Shown: positions 1 to 9,200 of the stretch, piece after piece
Position numbering within the stretch: position 1 is the stretch's first letter
Layout of the letters: each line of letters opens with the position of its first letter
Assembly: GCF_003386195.1 (NCBI RefSeq)
Contig: NZ_QRDX01000010.1
Location: 39,243 to 103,242, forward strand
Source: Seonamhaeicola aphaedonensis
Lineage (GTDB): Bacteria; Bacteroidota; Bacteroidia; Flavobacteriales; Flavobacteriaceae
Length of the DNA: 64,000 bases
Reading direction: 5' to 3'
The notes under the pieces: model-generated
What the model saw: only the letters and a program-made list of their open reading frames with translations
Database searches by the model: none
What the model was told of the DNA's origin: nothing
Translations under genes and position numbers: made by a program

Positions 1-1421
1 CTCATTTGAAGTGCAATTGGTGCCACGGGGTTTATTTTGAGGGCTAAATTAATGTGCTCACGAGCTTCGTCCCTTCTTCTTAATATATCTAACCATGTTG
101 CATATTGCTGATGTGCGTTTGCATGATTTACATCTATTTCTAGTGCCTTCTTCAAAGCACTTTCTGCTTGTTTCCAATTTCTTTTATAAGAAGCATAATA
201 AGAACCAATAGCAGTGTATGCTGATGCCATTTGAGGATTAATCTCAAGTGCTTTTTCTGCATAGTAGTTACCCTTTTCAAAAGTATCTTCTTTGTCTTGT
301 AAGTCGTGCTTGTCTCCCCAATCTCCGTGATGTGGTAGCGCAACATAAGCTTCCGCCAAACCAGCGTAAGCTAAGGCGTAAGTAGAATCTAATCGTAGCG
401 CTTCTTCAAAGTAATGAATACTCTTTTCTAAGTCTTCCTTGGTCCTTCGGAGCCAAAAAAAGCGTCCTTTCAAATACAAATTATAGGCTTCCACGTTTTC
501 CGCTAGGGCTTCCTCTAATTTTGCTATACTAGAAACTGTAAGCTCCCTTTCCAGTTGCCTAGCTACCTCTTTGGCAATATCACTTTGTAATGCAAAAATA
601 TCTTGGTAATCCCTGTCATAACTTTCAGCCCACAAATGTTTGTCATTTTGAGCATCAATTAACTGTATCACAATCCTCACCCTATTATCATGTTTTTGAA
701 CACTGGCCTCAATAACATGTGTCATATTAAGCTTGCTAGCAATCTCTGGAACCGTTTTAATTGCTTCTGGGTAATTTTCCATGGTAGTTCTTGATATTAC
801 TTTAAGACTATCCAATCTTGACAAATGGTTAAGAATTTCTTCCATAACCCCGTCTGCAAAATATTGATTCTCTGTATCATCACTTAAATTCTTAAATGGA
901 AGTACCCCTATAGTTATCAAATCTGTTTTCTTTGCCGAACTGCTTGAGATTGTAAAGGAAATTAAGATTACTAGGACTAGAGTTAAAACTCCCCCTATAA
1001 TAACCCATTTATTCTTAATTTTCTTATCGCTTGAAGACCTTGAACTTTTGTTAGACTCCTCATTGCTCTCATTATTGTTATTTTGTTTCGCTTTAATCTC
1101 TGTAGGTGAATATTTATAGCGTTCTTGAAAACACTTTGAAAAGTAGGATGGACTTCCAAAACCAACCGCATAGGCAATTTCAGAAACCGTAGACACATCA
1201 TCTTTTAACAGGGCATGTGCTTTTTCTAACCTGAATGCCTTAATGAATTCACTCGCACTTGTATTTTTTATTTGATGGAGTTTTCTGTGGAGTTGCGACC
1301 TACTAATCCCCATAGCCAAAGCCAGCTCGGTCACCCCAAAGGTTTCCTTATGGAAGTTTTCCTCCAATATACCCTTTAGCTTTGCTATAAAAGCTTGATC
1401 ATTCGAAAAAGGTTGGCTCAT
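1..1421 (-). CDS. Membrane-tethered AraC-type regulator with TolB-like and TPR domains (partial)
   Basis: Partial gene: 473 codons from an ATG (MSQPFSNDQ) lie inside the window and the stop is beyond the left edge. Residues about 30-110 are an AraC-family DNA-binding domain with two helix-turn-helix units (around MGISRSQLHRKL and IAYAVGFGSPSYFSKCF). A Ser/Asn-rich linker leads to one hydrophobic helix at about 138-156. Next comes a TolB / adenylate-cyclase-associated fold starting near residue 168 (IGVLPFKNLSDDTENQYFADG) and ending near LWAESYDRD. From about 330 the chain reads as TPR-like helices rich in YALAYAGLAEAY-type sequence. The single membrane helix suggests a cytoplasmic DNA-binding part and a periplasmic sensor part (inference). 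It is divergent from two secreted lipoprotein genes, which are its likely targets. The ligand is unknown. Confidence 0.85.
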   Translation of the reverse strand, partial: MSQPFSNDQAFIAKLKGILEENFHKETFGVTELALAMGISRSQLHRKLHQIKNTSASEFIKAFRLEKAHALLKDDVSTVSEIAYAVGFGSPSYFSKCFQERYKYSPTEIKAKQNNNNESNEESNKSSRSSSDKKIKNKWVIIGGVLTLVLVILISFTISSSSAKKTDLITIGVLPFKNLSDDTENQYFADGVMEEILNHLSRLDSLKVISRTTMENYPEAIKTVPEIASKLNMTHVIEASVQKHDNRVRIVIQLIDAQNDKHLWAESYDRDYQDIFALQSDIAKEVARQLERELTVSSIAKLEEALAENVEAYNLYLKGRFFWLRRTKEDLEKSIHYFEEALRLDSTYALAYAGLAEAYVALPHHGDWGDKHDLQDKEDTFEKGNYYAEKALEINPQMASAYTAIGSYYASYKRNWKQAESALKKALEIDVNHANAHQQYATWLDILRRRDEAREHINLALKINPVAPIALQM

Positions 1422-1517
1422 GACTTAAACAAATATGAGTCATGAATTTACACAATAAAACAATTCGGACAAAAATTTGGGGTTAAGAATCAAAATTTAA
1501 AGATGTTTTGCTCCCTA

Positions 1518-1590
1518 CAACGTAATTAAAAGGATTTGCAACATAATTGTCAGACTCTGAAACATAATTAAATGACTTGAAACAATGATG
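1518..1590 (+). promoter_or_regulatory. Four 21-bp-phased direct repeats, candidate AraC-type operator
   Basis: Ten-base elements start at 1518 (CAACGTAATT), 1539 (CAACATAATT), 1560 (AAACATAATT) and 1581 (AACAATGATG, degenerate), exactly 21 bases apart. Direct half-sites spaced 21 bp are known for AraC at araI1/araI2. The array lies between the AraC-type regulator gene and the divergent lipoprotein gene, about 70 bases before the latter's start. That this regulator binds here is an inference. Confidence 0.55.
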
Positions 1591-1658
1591 TCACTAATTT
1601 TAATATACGCTATTAACCTTTAGCTAAAGAGGATATTGTTCAACTAAAAAACTTTAAA

Positions 1659-2267
1659 ATGAAATCACTAAAATTATTATTACTTGCAACAATTGCAGTT
1701 TGTTTTTTTACTGCATGCGATGACACCCAAAACCCCATAATTGAAGACAGCCTAACAGAAATAAATGCAAAAACATCTAAGCAGAAAGAAGTTCCTTTTA
1801 AGGGCAAACTATTTACAGGTCAAGCGGATGATGCTTTTTCTGAAATATGCTCTGCTACTTCACCTACGGATTTTTGGGGGTTGGATCACCAAGTAGGTTA
1901 TGGAAATGCCACGCATGTTGGAAATTTCAACATCGATCTTATGTTTTGTTTTCATGTGGTATTAAACGAACATGGCTTTCCTGATTTTGAGGGAGGGTTT
2001 GGCGAATATTCTGGTGACGAACCCGTTTCCCTTGAAGCCTCTAACGGGGATTTATTAACACTTGATAACCCTGATGGTGGCAGACTCATTCCTGTTCAAA
2101 GCGAAGTATATAGGTTTGAATTTGAAGATACTTGGCACATTATTGGCGGAACCGGACGATTTGAAAATGCCTCGGGGGAATTTGTTTGGCATGGTAAGGT
2201 ACGTATTGATGATACTGGAACAGATCATTCATGGGAAGGTACTATTATTTTAGATAAAGAATCATAA
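1659..2267 (+). CDS. Secreted lipoprotein, beta-rich, function unknown
   Basis: The 202-residue product begins with a lipoprotein signal peptide ending in the lipobox FTAC (Cys20), so it should be lipid-anchored outside the inner membrane. The mature part is rich in Gly, aromatic and acidic residues and contains a WHIIGGTGRFENASGEF stretch. That GGTGRFxxASG pattern is seen in small beta-barrel proteins of the allene-oxide-cyclase-like type, which suggests a similar fold but does not give an activity. The next lipoprotein gene starts 50 bases downstream on the same strand, so the two probably form an operon. The 21-bp-phased repeats and the divergent AraC-type regulator sit directly upstream. 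Confidence 0.75.
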   Translation: MKSLKLLLLATIAVCFFTACDDTQNPIIEDSLTEINAKTSKQKEVPFKGKLFTGQADDAFSEICSATSPTDFWGLDHQVGYGNATHVGNFNIDLMFCFHVVLNEHGFPDFEGGFGEYSGDEPVSLEASNGDLLTLDNPDGGRLIPVQSEVYRFEFEDTWHIIGGTGRFENASGEFVWHGKVRIDDTGTDHSWEGTIILDKES

Positions 2268-2317
2268 GCCCTTAATCCTATCAATTTAAATATTGGACTA
2301 AAAATAAAATTTAAACG

Positions 2318-3691
2318 ATGAAAAAAATAATTTACATAACAACAATAGCCCTTTTGATTTTGACCTCTTGCAGCAATGAAGAGGTAATACTCGAAAACGA
2401 ACAAGGAGTTAGTAATACTGCTAAATCTATTAATTCTAAATCTTTAGCCGACGCCATTGTAGTCGCTCCTAGTAATGACATGACCGGGGTTACCGATGCC
2501 GACAATATAGAAGCCGCACTTAATGAAGCCAAAGCAACAGGAGGCACCGTCTATTTATCTGATGGTTTGATGAACACAAAGGATAGTTATTATGTCAGCA
2601 GAACGATTAGGGTTGAGGGTTTTAACGGGGCCTTTTTAGGAGAGCACAAGGACAAAACCATGATTCACGCAGGCAGAAAATCGGATTCAGAAGGCTTTTC
2701 ACCAGGATTCTCTACAGCTCGAAATAGTCCTGTGGCCCATATATTTCAATTTGATAAACCTACAGATCATGTTACCATAAAAAATATGACGGTATTAGTT
2801 AAGGATGACCAACCATCTGAAGTCTACAATGGCAATACATTTCTAGGCGTAGCCTTTGAACTCATTGGAGGTCATTTTAACACTACTATTGAGAAGATCC
2901 GAATTGAAGGCAATGAAAGTAGTGCCGATGGCAATTTATTTGGTTATAATCTAAACTGGGGGCTTCATGTCATGCCATGGGGCGATGGGCCTATGGGAGG
3001 TCCTCCACCAAGAACTCAAGGAACCTTAACCATTAAAAATATAGACATAGAAAATCTAGCAACTCAGGCTATTACCTTTATGGATTATCGGGATGGATCA
3101 GAAGTTCTAATTAATAATATTATTGCTAAAAATGTTGGAGTAGGTTTAGTAGGTGAGAGAATAAACGACTCTAATGTTTTGGTCGAAAATTTCAAAGCAA
3201 CTCCCCATAACAGGATTACTGCACCTACCATGATATTTTGGGGGATAGAATCTGGCGTTACAATTACCGATTCTAAAATTGAAAATTCTCAAGGCAGATT
3301 TTCAATAATGATTCGCAACTCGCCTAACTCAACAATTGCAAACACAACAATCAAAAATTCCAATAATGTGGATGCAACAATCTTGTTAAATAACTCGAGT
3401 CATTCCAAAGTTACAAACACAAGCTTCATTAATTGCAATGCTGGTAGGGCCGCCATTCGTATTTTTAACGCCACAGATTGTTCCATCATCCAAAATGATT
3501 ATAGAGAAAGTGGTCTACCTGGATGGACAGAAACCTCAAACGGTCCTGGCGCTTTATTAATACATGGGAATGTTACTAATACCTATGTTTATGAAACCAT
3601 GTTTCCTCTCGGCCTAACCGTTTGCGATATGGTTAATGACAATGGTAGCAATACCTCTATTCATAATTGGGAAGCTTGTATAGAAGATTAG
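2318..3691 (+). CDS. Lipoprotein with right-handed parallel beta-helix domain
   Basis: The 457-residue protein starts with a lipoprotein signal peptide (lipobox LTSC, Cys18). After a short linker the chain shows successive short beta-strand coils with Asn/Ser/Thr turns, for example VTIKNMTVL, GTLTIKNIDIENL, EVLINNIIAKN, VTITDSKIENS and STIANTTIKNSN. This is typical of pectate-lyase-like right-handed beta-helices such as polysaccharide lyases, epimerases and surface binding proteins. I cannot assign a lyase family or catalytic residues, so the substrate is open; a surface polysaccharide is a reasonable guess. There is no T9SS sorting domain. It follows the smaller lipoprotein gene by 50 bases, probably in one operon controlled by the neighbouring AraC-type regulator. 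A hairpin terminator follows. Confidence 0.75.
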   Translation: MKKIIYITTIALLILTSCSNEEVILENEQGVSNTAKSINSKSLADAIVVAPSNDMTGVTDADNIEAALNEAKATGGTVYLSDGLMNTKDSYYVSRTIRVEGFNGAFLGEHKDKTMIHAGRKSDSEGFSPGFSTARNSPVAHIFQFDKPTDHVTIKNMTVLVKDDQPSEVYNGNTFLGVAFELIGGHFNTTIEKIRIEGNESSADGNLFGYNLNWGLHVMPWGDGPMGGPPPRTQGTLTIKNIDIENLATQAITFMDYRDGSEVLINNIIAKNVGVGLVGERINDSNVLVENFKATPHNRITAPTMIFWGIESGVTITDSKIENSQGRFSIMIRNSPNSTIANTTIKNSNNVDATILLNNSSHSKVTNTSFINCNAGRAAIRIFNATDCSIIQNDYRESGLPGWTETSNGPGALLIHGNVTNTYVYETMFPLGLTVCDMVNDNGSNTSIHNWEACIED

Positions 3692-3731
3692 AACATATTT
3701 GTTAGTCAAATATTTGGTTGTTTTGACTAAG

Positions 3732-3770
3732 AAAAGGGTGGGTTTTTAAAGTCTACCCTTTTTGTTTTTC
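3732..3770 (+). terminator. Rho-independent terminator after the beta-helix lipoprotein gene
   Basis: An 8-bp stem (AAAAGGGT at 3732-3739 with ACCCTTTT at 3755-3762) closes a 15-base loop and is followed by a T-rich tract. It lies 40 bases after the stop codon. Confidence 0.7.
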
Positions 3771-4017
3771 AAAAGAAAAGAAACAATTAACTTTCTAAAA
3801 AAACCATTGAAAATTTTGAGTAAATTTTGTCAATTCGAGTAAATTTTGCGGTTTGAATGAGCTCAATTTACCTGTCTGCCGGCAGACAGGTATCGAGAAT
3901 AAAACTTTTCGCTTTAAAAAAAGGGTCTAAAACTAAAACGGATTTCTAATAAACTTTAATTAGGCAATGAAAATTTAAAATTAATTTTTACTATTGCAGC
4001 GTCCCTAAAACAGGCAT
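3771..4017. other. Intergenic stretch with degenerate repeat elements
   Basis: Together with the preceding terminator this makes a 326-base gap without a gene. It holds a 12-base direct repeat GAGTAAATTTTG (3818-3829 and 3837-3848) and a GC-rich palindrome at 3870-3891 followed by TATCGAGAAT. The combination resembles, in weathered form, dispersed intergenic repeats that I associate with flavobacterial genomes. No small coding frame is convincing. Confidence 0.4.
3870..3891. repeat. Perfect 22-bp GC-rich palindrome
   Basis: The left arm ACCTGTCTGCC (3870-3880) is followed directly by its exact reverse complement GGCAGACAGGT (3881-3891). It stands out in a very AT-rich spacer and has no T-tract after it, so it is not a simple terminator. 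It may be a dispersed repetitive palindrome or a protein-binding site. Confidence 0.6.
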
Positions 4018-4758
4018 ATGACTAACAAACCTTTTCATTTTAAGCAATTTAAAATAGACCAAGACCGATGTGCTATGAAAGTAGGAACTGATGGTGTTTT
4101 ATTGGGTGCTTGGGCAACAATTGAAAACAATCCGTTTTCTATTTTAGACATTGGTGCGGGCACTGGTATTATTACCTTAATGTTAGCTCAAAGAAGCCAT
4201 GCCGAAATAATAGATGCTATTGAAATTGACGATGATGCTTACGAGCAGTGTGTAAATAATTTTGAGCAATCACCTTGGGGAGACAGACTGTTTTGCTATC
4301 ATGCCGCTTTAGAAGAATTTACAGAAGAACTACTGGAAGAGGGACTGGAAAATGACGACAAATACGATTTAATTGTATCAAACCCGCCATTTTATTCAGA
4401 AGATTATAAAACGGATAATATAGCTAGAGATCTTGCTAGATTTCAAGAAGCACTTCCTTTTAAACATCTCCTTGAAAACACTTCAAAATTACTTTCAGAA
4501 AACGGCTGCTTTTGTGTAATCATTCCTTTTAATGAAGAAGCCCGTTTTATTGAATTAGGAAAACAACACAATCTTTTTACAAATAAAATTCTTCATGTAA
4601 AAGGCAATGAAACTTCAGAAATTAAACGAAGTTTAATTCAATTATCTTTCCGCAAAAGTGAAATCCACATAGAAAAGCTAACAATTGAAACTGCAAGGCA
4701 TCAATACACACAAGACTATATCAATCTCACCAAAGATTTTTATTTAAAGATGAAGTAG
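4018..4758 (+). CDS. trmN6: tRNA1(Val) (adenine37-N6)-methyltransferase
   Basis: The 246-residue protein is a class I S-adenosylmethionine methyltransferase. The SAM-binding loop LDIGAGTGIITLML lies near residues 42-55, and the N6-adenine catalytic motif NPPF is at residues 122-125 within SNPPFYSEDY. The opening KPFHFKQFKIDQDRCAMKVGTDGVLLGAW matches the TrmN6 (YfiC) family, which methylates A37 of tRNA1(Val) in the cytoplasm. The length is normal for the family. It appears to be a single-gene unit, with intergenic repeat elements on both sides. Confidence 0.88.
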   Translation: MTNKPFHFKQFKIDQDRCAMKVGTDGVLLGAWATIENNPFSILDIGAGTGIITLMLAQRSHAEIIDAIEIDDDAYEQCVNNFEQSPWGDRLFCYHAALEEFTEELLEEGLENDDKYDLIVSNPPFYSEDYKTDNIARDLARFQEALPFKHLLENTSKLLSENGCFCVIIPFNEEARFIELGKQHNLFTNKILHVKGNETSEIKRSLIQLSFRKSEIHIEKLTIETARHQYTQDYINLTKDFYLKMK

Positions 4759-4769
4759 AAAATTCCAAA

Positions 4770-4800
4770 CTTCGGTCTTCGGTCTTCGGTCTTCGGTCTT
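4770..4800. repeat. Heptanucleotide tandem repeat (CTTCGGT), 4.4 copies
   Basis: CTTCGGT is repeated four times without error (4770-4797), followed by CTT. It lies 12 bases after trmN6. Diverged heptamers of the same family occur inside the nuo operon near 20754 and 20852. Confidence 0.85.
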
Positions 4801-4884
4801 AAAAATAAAATATCGCCTAAATATGGATGAATAAAATCAATTATTTTCAATAAATTTACGTAATGACTGAATAAAATTAAATTT

Positions 4885-6063
4885 ATGAAGCCTGATGTAT
4901 TTGAAGCCCCAGATTACTACAATTTAGACGAATTACTTTCTGAAGAACACAAACTTATAAGAGATGCCACGCGCAAATGGGTAAAACGATCAATATCCCC
5001 CATTATTGAGGACTATGCTCAAAAAGCTGAGTTTCCAAAACAAATTATTGGTGGTTTAGCAGACATTGGTGCTTTTGGACCTTATATTCCTATGCAATAT
5101 GGAGGTGCAGGCCTAGATCAAATTAGTTATGGACTTATCATGCAAGAAATTGAAAGAGGTGATTCTGGTATCCGCTCTACGGCTTCAGTACAATCATCAT
5201 TGGTCATGTACCCTATTTGGAAATACGGTAATGAAGCGCAGCGTAAAAAGTATTTACCAAAATTAGCTAGCGGAGAATGGATAGGGTGTTTTGGTCTTAC
5301 CGAACCAGACCACGGAAGTAACCCTAGTGGTATGGTGACCAACTTTAAAGATATGGGAGACCATTATTTACTAAACGGAGCCAAACTATGGATTAGCAAT
5401 GCACCTTTTGCCCAAGTAGCAATTGTATGGGCTAAAAACGAAGCAGGGCGAATTCATGGTTTGATTGTGGAGCGAGGCATGGAGGGTTTTTCAACACCGG
5501 AAACTCACAATAAATGGTCCTTACGCGCTTCAGCAACCGGAGAACTGATTTTTGATAACGTTAAAGTACCTAAAGAAAATCTACTTCCTAATAAATCTGG
5601 TTTAGGAGCACCCTTAGGTTGTTTAGATTCTGCGCGCTATGGCATTGCTTGGGGTGCTATTGGAGCCGCAATGGATTGTTATGACACTGCTTTAAGATAC
5701 AGCAAAGAGCGTACCCAATTTGGAAAACCTATTGGTCAATTTCAATTGCAACAAAAAAAACTGGCTGAAATGATTACAGAAATCACCAAAGCACAATTAC
5801 TAGCTTGGAGATTGGGTGTTTTGCGTAACGAAGACAAAGCAACCTCAGCTCAAATATCTATGGCAAAACGCAATAATGTAGAAATGGCTATTAATGTTGC
5901 AAGAGAAGCACGCCAAATTTTAGGTGGCATGGGTATTACGGGAGAATACTCAATAATGCGACATATGATGAATCTAGAAAGTGTAATTACTTACGAAGGC
6001 ACCCACGATATTCATTTGTTGATTACCGGATTGGATGTTACAGGATTGAATGGGTTTAAGTAA
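4885..6063 (+). CDS. gcdH: Glutaryl-CoA dehydrogenase-like acyl-CoA dehydrogenase
   Basis: The 392-residue protein has the acyl-CoA dehydrogenase layout: a helical N-terminal domain, a middle beta domain with the FAD/substrate segment GCFGLTEPDHGSNPSGM, and a C-terminal four-helix domain. The catalytic base is the Glu at residue 371 in TYEGTHDIH, the position and context typical of glutaryl-CoA dehydrogenase, as is the N-terminal half (RSTASVQSSLVMYPI). Glutaryl-CoA dehydrogenase oxidises and decarboxylates glutaryl-CoA to crotonyl-CoA in lysine and tryptophan catabolism, passing electrons to ETF. No other gene of that pathway is adjacent. Another short-chain acyl-CoA dehydrogenase specificity is possible but less likely. 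Confidence 0.88.
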   Translation: MKPDVFEAPDYYNLDELLSEEHKLIRDATRKWVKRSISPIIEDYAQKAEFPKQIIGGLADIGAFGPYIPMQYGGAGLDQISYGLIMQEIERGDSGIRSTASVQSSLVMYPIWKYGNEAQRKKYLPKLASGEWIGCFGLTEPDHGSNPSGMVTNFKDMGDHYLLNGAKLWISNAPFAQVAIVWAKNEAGRIHGLIVERGMEGFSTPETHNKWSLRASATGELIFDNVKVPKENLLPNKSGLGAPLGCLDSARYGIAWGAIGAAMDCYDTALRYSKERTQFGKPIGQFQLQQKKLAEMITEITKAQLLAWRLGVLRNEDKATSAQISMAKRNNVEMAINVAREARQILGGMGITGEYSIMRHMMNLESVITYEGTHDIHLLITGLDVTGLNGFK

Positions 6064-6211
6064 TTTTTTTAACTTCTCAGAACTACATCGTTTTAGTGAA
6101 AATTATACTCGTAACATGACTTTTGACAGGTTTTTTAATACCTTCACTAACTAAATTTGTTCCAATATTTCGTAACAGGTATACTACGAGCAACAATCAA
6201 AATTAGAAAAC

Positions 6212-9200
6212 ATGAAAGCATCAAGAAAAGATCTTGTTCAATTTATCAATTTACAATTGGCAGCAATTGGACAACCCACCTTTAAAGACAAGAAAGAGAG
6301 TTTAGAGAAGTTTTGCGACCCAGAATTTGAAAAAACCACAAAGCCTCTTATTATGAGCCTTAAAGAAAAATCAAGGCTATTAGCAGAGCACCTATGTCCA
6401 GCAGACTCAAGAATTCAGGCTTTTATTGACGATTATTTGAAGGATGTAAAAGTTGATAAATCATATAAGCTGCCTAATAACACTTTAATCCTATCTAAAA
6501 AAGGGCAAGCTAGAGAAGCTAGTTTACCTCCTGATGGTAATTCTTTTGAAAGTAATCTCGTTAACTCCAAGAGGTTAAAACAGGGTATTTTAAATAACCC
6601 TTTACATGATAAAAGAACTACAAAAGGAACGTTTCATATTGTTGAAGGACCGCTTCCAGTTCCTCTAGATAAGAAAGAAGTTCCAAGAGTAGTTTTAGCT
6701 CACTTTTTAAATGAAGCTTTTAAACCTTCGGATGAGTTAAATACACTCCCTTTTACATCTAATCAAGAAGCGCAAGCTAAAACCATGGTTTCCATGCTTT
6801 TAAGACCTGTTGTTTGCCCTGAAGTGAAAGGTGTGATTTCAGAAAAAAGATTGGAGGTTCGCTTCTTTGCCCCTGGCTCTTTGGTAAGCAATCTAGACTT
6901 TGTTGAAAATATATTTGGTAATGGTGGTAACCCAAATTTAGCTCATAACGATGCGGCATTAGATCCAGAACATTGGACAGGGCATACAGGATGTATTATT
7001 CTTGCACCTCAACTTTTAAAACTTAAAAAGAAGGATGTGGGACTTCCCCATTTTGATGATGCCACAGAGCGTCAGAAAAAAGACGGCATGTGTTGGGTAG
7101 ACGAACACGAACTGTATAATGATGGTGGCGCTTTTAAAATTACATGCAGAGATGAAAGGGGAGTTGTTGTTACCTTAATAGCCGATAACTATTACGGATA
7201 CTCCAAAAAAGAAATTAAAACTCAAATTAGTTATTCTGCTAACTTGTATGGTATTCTAGAAGAAGAGCATGCTGGTGGAGCCATTGCCTATGCTAGACGT
7301 GTTATGGGAGATACTGTAAACTGTGATGATTACAATACATATTACGGATTAGACCATACCTTTGAAGATGTTAAACAGCTTTTAGGAGACCGCATTGAGG
7401 TAAAACCTGAGAATTATGCCATAGACAAGAAGTATCCCAATATTGTTTACATTCCAGAATCGTCGTTTTTTAACACCAATACAAACAGCATAACATGGCA
7501 TTATAAGGGTAAAGAACAAAAATTAAAAATATCGCCTTACAAAACCTATATGCATCCGTCTGGAAATAAGCTAAGGTTAGAAAAACATAAATCTGTTGAT
7601 TTGTGGCGTATGATAGAAACCTACCCAGAAGGTGTATTTTGTCATAAACCTTGTACTGTTTCTGGTGGCGGAAAATCTGAGATTTCTAAATCTATGCAAA
7701 ACGCTATCACTTATAGCGTGTTCAATATTCATAATATAGAAGAAGATTTTAAGAAGGCTGATGAAATTATTGAATTTGATTACTCTACAAGGTGGAAAGA
7801 CAAAGACCCTAACAGACCTAAATCAAGATCGCTTTTAAGCGAAAAAAGAACATTAGGTTCTGTTGTAAAACTATTAACACCTTCAGAAGAAAACTCAGAT
7901 GAGTTTAACGAATGGTTAAATAACATCCCTGTGCATATCCGCTCTCTAGTACTATTTGTAAAACGCTTGTTTAGACAAGCTCATGGCGCTAATCTTAATT
8001 GGAAAGATATGATGACCGTTGATATCATCAATGGTGTAAAGGGTACGAATTTACTATATAACCACACACCTGTAGTTGGTAGTTATGTTAGAATTGGCTT
8101 TAACCAACAAGGTAACTGGATGTTGAATAAACTACGCTCTGATTTTTCGGCCAGTGAAAAAATTCAAACTGAAGACGATATCACAGCATCAATCACACTT
8201 CCTAAGGAAAAAATCAAAGATTTAAACCCTGAGTATACGAACAAAAGTGTAAAAGTCTTGGTTAATTGTGAAGCGCATTTGTTTCAAAGACCAGATGAAG
8301 CCATTGTAAGGGGTTATGATAAAGGCGCTGAATTAGATATTATTTCTGATGGTAGATTTTTAACTAATTATGAAATGTTAACTAGGAAGGATGCCATTGA
8401 AATTTATGAGGACACCATTAATTTTGATAAGTACACCAAACCTGTTCAGGATTTTATATTAGATATTATTAATAATGAAGATGACAAAGTTCAGTTCGTC
8501 TTGCCATCACATCCTAGAATAATAGAAGATGGTTTACCAACTAAAAACCCACGTTATCTAGAACCCAATAGGTTTTATAAAGAAAATGAAGCCATATATA
8601 TCTCTGATATGGGTGTACGTTTAAAAAGAAAAATTAAGCTAGAAGACCCCGTAATTCACGTTGTAAATGCAGTACTACCTGGCAGAAGAAACAATCCTGT
8701 AGATAAAGAAGCTGGCATTAGACCGTTAGCGGTTTACAACCCAATTCATTATCAAGAAACTCCAGAATTGTTTATGGATTTCATCTGTAGTTTAACTGGT
8801 AAATCACCATCAACTACTGGAGCAGGATCTGAGGGAGCTTTAACTAAGGCACCGTTTAATATGTTAACACCAACAACAGACTTAAATAATGCCCTGTTAT
8901 CTCATATTTTAACAGAATCTAATGGATTTAGTACAGCTGCAGGATACGTAGGAGCCGAAAATAAAATAGACCATGATGTTAGTTTACTAATTCCTGAAAT
9001 TTGGGCGAGAATGGCTCCCGAAGATAGAGACCCTAATAACCTTATTAATAACGGCTCTCTAGAAAAACTTGAAGATTTTGAGTTTGAAGGCAAAAAAGTA
9101 TTAGCCAGTAGGTTAGGTTACAGAATTACTAAAACCTTTGCATTATTATGCTTAAACAGATTATTTGATGAACCTACGGCCGTATTTAACGAAAGAATGC

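Noticed and set aside
995..1201. Minus-strand frame inside the AraC-type regulator region
   Set aside because: The regulator reads through this region in another frame with clear HTH motifs; this frame has no family features.
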